Source: Aotearoamyces nothofagi
Lineage: Eukaryota > Ascomycota > Leotiomycetes > Leotiales > Tympanidaceae
NCBI GenBank assembly: GCA_015345905.1
Contig: JADDTR010000023.1
Location: forward strand, 248,001 to 312,000
DNA length: 64,000 bases
Direction of reading: 5' to 3'
Within the stretch, counting starts at the first letter, position 1, and each line of letters begins with the position of its first letter. A program made the position numbers and the translations under genes. The notes under the pieces were generated by a model. The model made no database searches. It worked only from the letters and a program-made list of their open reading frames with translations, and was not told the origin of the DNA. Below, piece after piece: positions 20,719-31,348 of the stretch.

Positions 20719-22253
20719 TCAAGTCCGGTAGTCACCATTGATCGTTCTATAGACCGTTAGTAGGTTGTGGGAAGATAGACACGGAAAATACTTACACATA
20801 TTCATGTGAAAAATCACAAGTCCAGTACGTAGCTTCCTCCTTTCCACCTCCCAACTTTACCAAGATCTCCAAATCCCCAAATTCAAGGATTTCAGCGGCC
20901 CGCGCCTCATCAATTACCTCTGGCTCACCATTCACAAGTAGCTTGAGTTCAGCCGATCCATCGGCGGGTATAAATGAAACACTTGTCTTCTCTGGTACAA
21001 TTTCAACCTCGTTCTCAGGTAAACCTGGCTCAGATATCTGGGAGTATCCGGTAGCGCACAGGATTCGACCCCAGTTGGCATCTTTTCCATACAACGCAGT
21101 CTTTACTAAAGGTGACTTTGCGATAGTGCTTGCAACCTTACGAGCTCCGATTAATGAAGGAGACTCTGTAACTCGTATGGTAACGAACTTTGTTGCTCCT
21201 TCACCATCACGAACCACAAGTTTTGCAAGGTCCACAGCAAAATCTGACAGCACCGTTTGAAACATAGCATAGTCTGCCGATGACTCAGATGTAATCTCCT
21301 TGCCTCCTGCAGCACCATTTGCTAGAACTGCTACTGTGTCATTTGTAGATGTATCTCCATCAACAGAGATGCTGTTAAAAGATTTATCAGCGGCATTGGT
21401 AAGAAGGCCTGGAAGTAGAGCAGGAGTAATTGGAGCATCGGTAGCAATCATGCCAAGAAGAGTTGCCATATTGGGATGGATCATGCCAGCTCCTTTGGTC
21501 ATACCAGCTATCCGGTATTCAATGGATGGTGATGATGGCAAATTGAAGGTTCTCGATATAAGTTTCGGAAATGTGTCTGTTGTGCAAATTGCCCGTGCAG
21601 TAGCCAACCAATGGTCGTGTGTATTACCTAGAGCATCGAAGGCTGAGGGTATCTTGTGCAGAATCTTTTGAATTGGTAACCTAGTGAGTCATATTAGCAA
21701 TTAATGCCAATTGAGATCAGCATGGGATGTTGAAGAGAATCTACCTCTGTCCAATAACGCCAGTGCTCATTACTATAGTACTTCCTCCATTTCCATCAGT
21801 TGGTTGATCAAAACACCTATCCGCTTCGGCACCCATCTTCTCGGCATCTTCTAAACCTCCTTTTCCTGTAACCGCATTGGCACATCCCGAGTTGATGATG
21901 ATTGCACGAACACCACTGTTACTCCTTCGCTTCAGCATATTTCGGCTGATAGTAACTGGTGCAGCTTGAAACTTGTTCTTCGTGAACACTGCAGCTGCAG
22001 CACATGGCGTCTCTGATGCTAGGAAAGCGAGATCCGGAGTGGTTTTGTTTGTTGGCTTAACACCAACATGTATTCCTGAGACCAAGAAGCCCTTTGGATA
22101 TGTACCACTAGTGGGGACATACTTTTGCTTTGCTAGAGGTATCGTGCCCTCAATCGGTGCAGAGTAATATCGTTTGCTACCCAATGAGGATTGCTTGACT
22201 GTGGGCCGTCTAAGGCACTTTAAGGCCGATGCAGAGGGACCTTTGAGCGCCAT
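20719..22253 (-). CDS. arg7: Arginine biosynthesis bifunctional protein ArgJ (ornithine acetyltransferase)
   Basis: Three exons, 22253-21745, 21680-20796 and 20746-20719, give 473 aa in frame. A mitochondrial enzyme that moves the acetyl group from N-acetylornithine to glutamate, closing the acetyl cycle of arginine synthesis. Seen: a basic, hydroxylated N-terminus fitting a matrix presequence ([20 protein letters not shown]), the autocleavage motif HPNMATLLG with the split between Ala242 and nucleophile Thr243, [11 protein letters not shown], and KDANWGRI. The last exon adds only TINGDYRT, the conserved C-terminus, which reading through the donor would lose. An in-frame Met at 22301 is an alternative start, but the Gcn4/CpcA site at 22336 favours 22253. 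Confidence 0.95.
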
Positions 22254-22700
22254 TGGGGGCAGCAAATAAGTCGAAATCCTTACAAAGCCGTCTCCTTGCA
22301 AGATATAATCGTTTTAAATCGAGACAACTCGTTGATGAGTCAATTGCCAAGTTGGATATTTTCTGCCGGGCCTCGTGCGTGGATAAACCACGATTGGTTT
22401 AGTGTGTCTCCGGTGAAAGGACAATGCAGCGCGTGCGGCTTTGTCCCGCACGGAACGGACAAACGTTCGGCGTATCCCTGTCAATCGAGTTGTTCTGATA
22501 CCGCTCATTTAGCTACAGACCAGAATTTGGGGAAGTGAGGATTTCGAAAATGATGCCATTGTAGCATTAGGATATACGGTAAAAGGCCTTTTACGCCATC
22601 GCGAACTGTAGATTGAATTGCCTGTCAGGCCGGCTTGAAAGAGGTACGTTCTACTCGATTTTAACGATCCTCACTTTCTAATAGCTTTCAGAAGATCACA
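22254..22700. promoter_or_regulatory. Bidirectional promoter, Arg7 / Orc2
   Basis: 447 bp between divergent start codons, so it drives both genes. It contains the TGAGTCA element listed separately. No MluI-box (ACGCGT) for cell-cycle control of Orc2 was seen. Confidence 0.6.
22336..22342. promoter_or_regulatory. Gcn4/CpcA (CPC1) site TGAGTCA
   Basis: A perfect 7-bp palindromic AP-1/Gcn4 element 83 bp upstream of the Arg7 start codon. This bZIP factor induces amino-acid biosynthetic genes during starvation, and arginine genes are classic targets. Position and identity support function. Confidence 0.7.
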
Positions 22701-24577
22701 ATGAAGCGCAAGGCACTCAACGATTCAAGCCATCTCAACGGTGACCTCCGTCTGCAGAAACGAGCTCGGGCGGGAACTAGCGAGAGTTTAGATGAGCTCA
22801 ACAGCGTAACGGAAAATGCCCAAGACTACACCCCTACCAAGCAACGCTCAGCAAGGCCAAAACACAATAGTCCAAGCAATGACGACTTCCAGGAAGATGA
22901 GCAAGAATATGAACCCTACCCCGGTTCAGATTTAGAAGAGAGAAGAGGCAATATTTATACTGTTGAAGTTTTGACTCCTTCGAAAAGAGGTCGAGGTCGG
23001 CCGAAGGGGAGTAAAAATAAAGTGAAGGAAGATGGGAGCATATCTACACCTAGGAAATCATCCCAAGGCAAAAAGCTATTTTCTACTCCTATCAAGACGA
23101 ACGGAGCATTTCTAGAGAGTGGTACTCCAGTACGTCACAATGCAGCAGATCGGTCTGCCAGACGAAAAAGTGTGCGTGCCTTGATAGAACGAACTTTGGG
23201 AGATGACCTGAGCGAAGACGAAGAGGATGAAAGCATCGCACGGCATATATATGATATAGATGAGGAAGAAGCTCGCGTGGATAATCATACTCAACCACCA
23301 GATGATGTACTGGAATCTAATAGTGCTCTCGAGACGCCTTCTAAAAGGGGCAGAGGACGACCAAAAGGCTCAAAGAATCGTAAACGATCGCCAACACCAC
23401 CCCAAGACCTACCTCCTCACGAGTTATACTTCTCACAGAACCGAGGTAGCAGCATGAAGACTTCTAATAACACTCTCTCATCACTGGCTCTTCTTGATCA
23501 CGAAGAATATTTCAACGTCATCCGAACCTACAAGGATCCACACGCGGAAGATATCGAGTTTCTACAAGAGTTGCATAGCAGATCTTTTAATCAATGGCAG
23601 TTCGAGCTCAGCCAAGACTTCAACATATGTATATACGGCTGGGGCTCAAAACGTTCACTTATTACAAAGTTTGCCGAACATGTATATAAATCACAAACCG
23701 ACCACTCGAACAACAAAATCGTCATCGTAAACGGTTACGTCCAGACCGCCACCATCCGCGATATCCTTAACACCCTCTCTGGTGCCATAACATCCCACTC
23801 GCAAAAGCTCGGTTCTCAACCTGCAGAGATGCTCGAAACATTCTCTGCCCTCCTCTCGGAAGACAAGACCCGCCACATCACTCTCCTCATCCACTCCATC
23901 GATGCCGTCTCCCTCCGGCGCCCAGCAACCCAAACCCTCCTCTCCCGCCTCTCGTCCCACCCACAAATCCATCTTGTCGCCTCTGCAGACCACCCCTCTT
24001 TCCCTCTACTCTGGGATAGCTCCCTGCGCTCAACTTACAACTTTCTCTTCCACGACTGCACGACCTTCCGGCCATATTCTACAGAAGTTGACGTCGTAGA
24101 CCAGGTCCACGAGCTGCTCGGCCGCAGCGGACGCAGAGTCGGCGGCAAAGAAGGTGTCACTTTCGTACTCAAAAGTCTACCGCAGAATGCCAAGAACCTT
24201 TTCAGGGTCCTCGTCGCAGAACAGTTGGGGGCGATGGATGAGGGCGGTTTGTTTGATGGGGATGACGATTATGATAATGACGACAGTAATGAACGGCCTG
24301 TGAGCGGACAGCGGCATGGCGAGGCAGGCATCGAGTATAGAGTCCTGTATCAGAAGGCCGTTGAGGACTTCATCTGTGGCGATGAGGTGTCGTTTAGGAC
24401 GCTGCTAAAAGAGTATGTCGTCCTGTCCCAGGCATATCTGTTGACGAAACTGACCTTTATAGATTCCACGACCATCAAATGATACACAGTCGAAAAGATG
24501 CGATGGGTACAGAATTGCTGTCTGTACCATTCAGAAAGGAGGAACTAGAAGCTATCTTAGAAGATCTGATGGCATAA
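22701..24577 (+). CDS. orc2: Origin recognition complex subunit 2
   Basis: Two exons, 22701-24412 and 24463-24577, give 608 aa in frame. Orc2 is part of the six-subunit complex that marks replication origins and loads MCM. Seen: a disordered basic and acidic N-terminal half, then the Orc2 core from about 265, with FNQWQFELSQDFNICIYGWG-like and GSKRSL motifs, VIVNGYVQT followed by LRDIL-like TIRDIL, LIHSIDA, and HLVASADHPSFPLLWD. The second exon supplies FHDHQMIHSRKDAMG and the end of the winged helix. Two near-identical AT-hooks (SKRGRGRPKGSKN at about 94-106 and 214-226) lie in the N-terminal region, suggesting direct binding to A/T-rich DNA. Confidence 0.92.
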
Positions 24578-24852
24578 GTATCACTGAACAAATTCAACTT
24601 TAATGGAACTATTACTTTGCCTCACAAACCATCACATGCACTGAAATGAAAAGAAACTGTGAGGATGGTATTCTTAATATCTATAACTATAGCATGGCAA
24701 AACGCCTCCTAGGCTATTATAACGCCTCGTCATACTCTCATGCATCATAACATCATTCCAAGCGCCTCGTGCCCCCCCCCCCCCTCCTGAAATGCAAAAT
24801 CAACAAACATCCCAGCAATGCTCAGCTCGTATGTGAACGCATGCGCTATGTA
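24578..24852. other. Convergent intergenic region with C13 tract
   Basis: 275 bp between Orc2 and the DnaJ gene. It contains an uninterrupted run of 13 cytosines at 24772-24784, a length prone to slippage in replication and sequencing. Confidence 0.7.
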
Positions 24853-26156
24853 TTAAGGCAAAATCTCCTTCAGCTTCCTCTTTTGCTCGAGTGTTAATGA
24901 AGTTGGGAATTTGACGTTGTATTTAACGATGAACTTGCCCCGTACACCTGGCTTCTTGGTTGGCATGCCTTGGTCGGGGTAGCTGTCTGAGCTGCCGGGT
25001 TGGGTAGGGCCGGACTTTTCGATGTTGATGTGCTTGCCATCGATCGTAGTGACGGTCCGGCGCCAGCCTGTGAGGGCTTCCTTGAGATCGAGGTCAATGC
25101 TTAGGATGATGTCATCACCGTCGCGGGTGAACAGTGGATGCTTTTTCTGTGACAGTTGTTAGCATGATGTATGTAAAGGGTTGGGGTTAATATTGCGATT
25201 TACCTCCTCAACGACGAAGTGCAAATCTTGCCGACCTCCTTCCTCTTGAGTTCCTACGTCTGTGAACTTGATTTTTGAGCCAGCCTTCAGTCCCGGTCTG
25301 ATCGTCAACTCCAATATCTTGTCTCTGACTGACCTCTTTCCCGTCTCATCGAAGACCTTCTGCTGGATCTTCATCTTCTTCTTGGTTCCCTTGAACAGAT
25401 CCTCTAGTGAGACTGGTAGAGGCCTTTCTACAATGGTGACTTCTGGAGTCGCTTCTCTGTGTCTTGCAGGCTCCGGCCCAGACCCAAACCTTGCAGACCG
25501 GCTTCTACCACCAGGTCTGGCTCCACTTCCGCCTCCCAAGCTCGAAAATATATCATCCATATCTTCTCCTCCACCACCACCCATGTTTCCACCTCCCATT
25601 CCTTGACCTCCCATGCCTCCACCTCCACCTCCTTGCTGCCGCAGAAATTCTGCGAATATGCTTTCTGGGTTGTTAAAGGAGAAGCCACCGCCACCGCCTC
25701 CGCCTCCACCACTACCACCTGTGCTAAAGTGGAACGTTCGTGTTCCTCCACCACCTGGCATCCCCCCTTGAAAGCCGCTAAATCCTCCAGGCATACCACC
25801 AGGCATTCCACCACCACCTCCTCCCGCGAAAGGATTCCCTCCGCTCTCAGGATCTGGCGGAGGTGCACCGCCTCGAAGAAGGAATTCGAGACCGTAATCA
25901 TCGTATGTCTTTCGTTTTTCTGGATCGGAGAGAATCTCGTAGGCCTGGGATACTTCCTTGAATTTCTCCACTGCCGCAGGATTGTCCTTGTTCTTATCTG
26001 GGTGGTGTTTCAACGCGCCCTTTCTATGAGCCAGTTAGTTGCGTCGATTGTTACCGGATTGGAGGCCGAAACATACCGATATGCCTTCTTAATTTCATCT
26101 TGAGTCGCAGTGGGCTTGATACCCAGCGAATCGTAGAGCTTCGTTTCGTGCACCAT
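24853..26156 (-). CDS. Class II DnaJ/Hsp40 co-chaperone (Sis1/Psi1 type)
   Basis: Three exons, 26156-26077, 26023-25204 and 25146-24853, give 397 aa in frame. A cytosolic/nuclear Hsp70 partner. Seen: the J domain (1-70) with HPD at 34-36, a long Gly/Phe region (about 75-170) made of Gly-Gly-Gly-Met and Gly-Gly-Phe runs, and the two beta-barrel substrate-binding domains from about 200 ([38 protein letters not shown]). The zinc-finger CxxCxGxG repeats of class I proteins are absent, so this is class II (Sis1, Psi1, DNAJB1/B4). The C-terminal [11 protein letters not shown] and [14 protein letters not shown] match the family. A heat-shock element lies about 460 bp upstream. Confidence 0.92.
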
Positions 26157-27757
26157 CTTTGCCAAGTTGGCTGGAGATCAGACCTCGAGGAGTGTCTCGG
26201 CGGGCTTATATTATGTTATGTTGTTGCAACGTCCGAGTCAGCAACAAAGGAAACGCTTCTGGTTAACTGTCTGCGATGTTTTCGGTAGTTTGAGATGCTG
26301 TATTGTAGGAGAGAGTGTGTCTGTCTGCGATTGGATTATCGCCAAATGGCTAATCGTACGTCGTTGTGCTTTCGGGACCTGCAACCTGAAGTCGTCTGAC
26401 GCCCGAACTATTCGAAGTCTGTATATGTAAAGGAGCGGGATTGACCAATCGCTCAATGAATTGTTACTGTACGTAGAGCACAATTTCGAATATTAGTTTA
26501 TATATCGTTGAATTGAATCGCAGAAGAGGGTTTTAATCGTTTGCTGCCCAAGAGCACGTCAGGCCATGGAAATCCCCGTGATGCCGAGTCGGTGACGTTC
26601 TTTGGCGGGGCAAGAAGCTTCGCGAACCTTCTCAAGTTGGCACAGTTGGCACAACTGGATATAGGAACAGGACTGGCGAGGCCACCTCAAAAATGCAAGA
26701 TGAAGATGAGATATAATATAATAATTCACATGCACTTCAATTGAAAGGCATCTATTTTGCCCTACTTTGATATATTTGAAGCTGTCCTGAGCGGCGACAC
26801 GACCGATCTTCCTTGGATGGATGATACTCTCCTAGTAGGATCAAAATCCAGAATCGTTGGATGCATCGATGCCATCATCGTGCTGCAGTTACTGTGTATT
26901 GTATTGTACACGTACCACGGCTGCAGCTTTCCATCCGCAGCCTTACTCGACTGCTATTTCGCTGCAGCGAACTTCATTGCACGCACCGTCGGTCCAGTCC
27001 CGAAGGAAGACCAAGCAGTACAACAATAATCGCCAGATTCTACCAACTTGTCCCTTAAATGACCGTCAGTGGATTGATTCCACGAACCAGTCTACCGCCG
27101 AATTTTATTCAGCCTTACCGTGTTATTAGCACATTAATTCAGTCGAACTAGTTCCTTTGTCCTTGTTCTCTCCTTCGGCCTTCACCGATTGTTTAGTTTC
27201 TCCTCATTGAGCACTACATGCTGCTCCATATAGAAGTCTTCTTATCACATAATCTAAGTATTCTGAGATGGGGTATAACCGATTCCTGTAGCCATGCGAA
27301 CGTCCCATTTAACTATATCTCCATTTCAGGAATGCAACCCAACAAGATCGAAGATCTATTGAAGAAGGCCGGGCACGTGATGGGCGTCTCATGAATCAAG
27401 AAAAAACATGCTCAAACGCTAGAAAGAGAGGTGAGGTAAAAAGGAGAATGTAGAAAAAAGGACACAAGTTTCACAGTCTCAGCAAGTCATATTGAACTAC
27501 TTGCAAATACGAGTAGGTTTTATGTCTCTAGACGCTGCATGTTGTACCAGGCTTTGGAGCTGCATTACTATGCTATATCAATCTGGCACGCATCATTGTC
27601 AGAAGTAAATTTCATCAGCATAGTTTAGAAGCATAGCAAGATAGCAATATCGTGTGATGATAGGAGTATCAACTGATTACAACACAGCTAAACTACTATC
27701 TGTTCAGAACTCGGAACACCCAGGGCTAGACTCATACCATAAGGGTCTTGGAAGCTA
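26157..27757. other. Intergenic region, DnaJ promoter side
   Basis: 1.6 kb. It is the DnaJ promoter and, at its far end, the 3' flank of the UIM gene; both genes are on the minus strand. It holds the heat-shock element at 26614. Short frames around 26757-27129 are not supported as genes. Confidence 0.5.
26614..26631. promoter_or_regulatory. Heat-shock element, four perfect units
   Basis: GAAgcTTCgcGAAccTTC: four alternating GAA/TTC units with exact 2-nt spacing, the ideal Hsf1 trimer target. It lies 458-475 bp upstream of the DnaJ start, in the expected range for fungal promoters. Confidence 0.7.
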
Positions 27758-30582
27758 TTAGTTGATGGAGACGTTGGTCTTAGTAGCCTCCACATTCTCT
27801 ATCGATGGCTCTACTATATTATCGACATCCATTTCATCATTGACCTCCGATTTTTTATCGGTAGCACCATTAAGCACACTAGACAACAAGCTCGGCATTC
27901 CTTTCTTTGCTTGCATCTCCTGACTTGTCGACAATTGTTGTCCTACACTCTGGCTATAACTCGGAAGGGACGTATCAATGAGCTCGCTCGGATCCTGGCC
28001 CATAATAACCTCCCTATCATTAGTACGAGGTGTGATAGAATCCCCTCCAGACTCGTACTCTTCGTGATTTTGGAGTTCTTGATGAGACACAACGATAGCA
28101 TTATCTAGACGAGGTGAACTCATGCCACCCCATCTAATCTGAGAGGGATCTGCGTTTCGAGAAGAGGTCTCCTCGGAATAATCTGAACTATCGTCGTACT
28201 TCCGCTTGGCTGGTGATGTAGGCGATATTACCTGATCCTGCGAACTTGGAGACGGATATCTGTCCGGGAATTCGGCGCTGAACGCAATATTATCTGCGCG
28301 AACAAATGCCTAGGAATTGTTAGAATGCTGGGGGCCATCGTAATAGATATTGCACTAACCTCCAGAGAGTTTGGTAGTGGCTTTACAGGCTGTGCCATGG
28401 CCTTCTCACTTGCATATACCACTATGAACGTCTTGCTCTCTTTGACTGCGGCGTCAAGAACATCCTCCTGGGTTACTTTCTGAATCCATCGGAGATCAGT
28501 AAATACTGTCATAGAGCATAAAAGAATATTAAGGAGAGGCGAGGTTTACGGCACCACCTACCTTGATGGTTACTGGTGTAGCACTAGATGGTGAAAAATC
28601 GATCTTCCACCACTGATCTGCGTTACTTTTGGGCTCTGTTGCATCCAGATCCATGTCGATGAGATCTGGCTCTGCCTGCCTCCGAAGGTACGTGACGTTC
28701 TTCGTAGTGCTGATTCCACGCAGTGTATACCTATGAGACGGGGATTGTGAAGGATCACTAGAAGGTTCTGTATATAGCTTTGAAAGCTCTTGAAGACTAG
28801 CTTGAGCCTTTACCTTCTCCTCAGCGAGCGCTATCAGGTGTTAAGACTAAGGTATTAATCATGACAAACTATGTTACGTACCTTTCAATTTCTTATCTAT
28901 GCTCGCCATGACATTTTGAAGCTCTCCTGAAATATTCATCTTGTCGCTAGCTCTCGGTTCGGATATCTCAGTGACTACCGAATGCAAGCTATTACCTTTC
29001 ATTTCATCGAGATCGATCGCCTCAGCATCGTGCGCCATGGCAGCATCAAAAAGGTCCCGTACTTTCACGGTCTTGACTCCATTAATGGTGAAATAGGTTA
29101 ACTTATTCTCCAAGTTGGATATCTTCGCTGTCATCTCTCTCACTACTGCCTTTTGCCTCCGCATATCTAGCGCTGCCTCTCTACCACTCTCGAGGTACCG
29201 GTCTGGATACCAGACGGCCGGTATCTTAACACTCTTGCTTGAAGCTGTACCGGAAATTCGGAAAGCAACAACATCTCCTATATGGCTTAGATATGCACTG
29301 CTATCGATATCAAGACTTGAATATTGCCAAAGCGCGTGGTCGGCAACATCATAGAGGGTCTCGAATTCGCCAGAGTCGTCAGAGGTGGGTAGACTGAGAT
29401 CAAGCATCGCAAAGTCTACAGCTTTCGCAGTTTCACTTTCGTTGCCTTCAGTATCTTTCGGGGGAATTGCTTTGCTGAAGATGAAAGAAAGCATGGGCGT
29501 CTCTTGATGGATTGCTCTCCAAGCCTCGAAGAACTTAGCTTCTGTTCCAGCAGCTTCGGCATGCTTGATGACAGTTAAATCGGTCAATACTTCGACAGAG
29601 CCATAGCTGCGGTCAGTCTTATCTAGAAAAGCCATTAGGCGCTGCAACTCATGAACAAATCCTTCGTCCCGTACAGACATTTGATCATCAAACGAAACCA
29701 ATACCGTATTTCCAGGGCCAATAGGTTTGCCACTCCACCACTCAGACTCATGGCCATAGTCAGGCAGGAGATCTTCACGATCCAGAAATATTTCTCTTGC
29801 GAGAGGAATTTCATGGTATATTGTCAATATTGATGCTAAACGATCGTCCTGTACGCTTGGCTTTAGGAAAGCAGGCGTCCCATCCTCTCGTTTGCGATGA
29901 GGGGCCTCTGGATCCGGCATGATTTCTTGAGCTGAAGTACTTCCTAGAACCATTTCCCACTGTCCTTTTTCGTAGTTGGTCCGATTTGCAGGACCAAAGT
30001 GAACTAAATCAATATCTGTGCTTGCACTAGTGATGCCGTACTCTTGTGGGGGTAAACCGGCTTCTTCTGCGGATTGTGCGAGGGCTTTCTGGAGTTCGGT
30101 GTCTTCGATTTCAGCCTGGGACATGCTACTTCGTGGATCTGCTATAAAACAGTCAGTAGAAGTTCATGTAAGCAAATTCGAAAATAATCATACCTGCGGC
30201 GTGCTCAGCAGCCAAGGATATCACCTTGCCGATAGGAGATCGATTGCTTGTACGAGACGGTGGTCTTGATGGCGCACCACCATAATAGTTATTTGAGCCA
30301 GTGTCGTCAGGAGCGTGGACATTGAAAGCTAAGCACCGTTAGCAGAACTCTTTACGTGCAGGGCGCCTGCTATAGGAGCTTAAGTGCTCTCTTACATATC
30401 CCAGTGTCATTTGCTTTACCTTCTCGATCGCTAGTGAACTGACTCTCGTCCCACGTATACTAAGATAGGCGTGTTAACTAAAGTCCATCTTATAAGAATC
30501 CAAGGCTTACACTTGTGTTGTTCGGGTTCTCAAATAATTCGTTAACAGCTGAGTTTACATCGTTATTATTGCCCTGGGACAT
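27758..30582 (-). CDS. Ubiquitin-interacting-motif protein, Usp25/28-like architecture
   Basis: Seven exons: 30582-30511, 30459-30396, 30328-30194, 30138-28882, 28830-28562, 28479-28360 and 28309-27758, giving 822 aa in frame. I recognise the type (fungal UIM proteins annotated near deubiquitinases) but cannot name an orthologue. Seen: a short N-terminal UBA-like stretch (VNSAVNELFENPNNTS), a UIM at about 102-118 (DTELQKALAQSAEEAG), then a conserved body including RLASILTIYHEIPLAREIF, PGNTVLVSFDD and DHALWQYSSLDID, a coiled coil, and a Ser-rich tail with a basic PAKRKYDD patch. Usual USP Cys and His boxes were not found, so catalytic activity is doubtful. The sixth exon acceptor (GATTCAG) is fixed by frame; the nearer ATGACAG shifts it. 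Confidence 0.75.
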
Positions 30583-31348
30583 TGTAAGCTAGAACTCGGC
30601 TGCGGAGCTTTGTCAGTTCACCTTGAGCCTCGCGATTGCCTCAGACCTAGCAATTCCAGTCAAGTCACACATCAAAGTGATGTCGCTCTCAGAAGGTTGA
30701 GCGGCCATAACTGTGAAGCTTCTTCAGCCTGCCGACGGCGAGGCCTGACAGCCGGGTAAAAGTATAGGCTAGCTTGTTCCTGGGAGATTCGCCGCATATA
30801 GAAAGTCAGTTCAAATTATTTAGAAGTATGCGCAGCTACTTCCAGTATCTTAGATACATAATTAATACGGTGTATGGCTAGTAATGTTGATGTGGAAGTC
30901 GATTCATGAGGGTGATGGCATCTCCAAGAGCTCTACAGAAGCGAACAAGATGTCCCGCAACCCATGTCAATGTCAAATATCAAGCAGGGGTGTCTTAGCG
31001 CGTAGCCGGCCATGTGCCGTGCGGCCGTTCAACTCGACTCAACCAACTTATCGATCGAGTTAAGCTAAGCAGCCTTTTTATATAATGATTAAAGAATTGA
31101 TATTTACACAATGTCTTTATATATTGGGAAATGTATTTATCCATGAGCCACTTCCTCATAGTATGGTTTTAAGAACGCGTCTCTGGTTTAGCTACGTTGA
31201 AAGGGCGAGGGGGTATCTACGTCAACAGGCTAATGATCAAAGCTAAACCAGGTCTGCCTTGAACTCCTCATCGCACTTATCATCAAATCATTCTCGTGAT
31301 TAAGGCTATACCCTCCTTCATATCCTCGTTCATTCGGTGACGAATTTA
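30583..31348. other. Intergenic region, UIM gene promoter / Gcn2 3' flank
   Basis: 766 bp between two minus-strand genes. No gene, repeat or named site was recognised. Confidence 0.5.
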
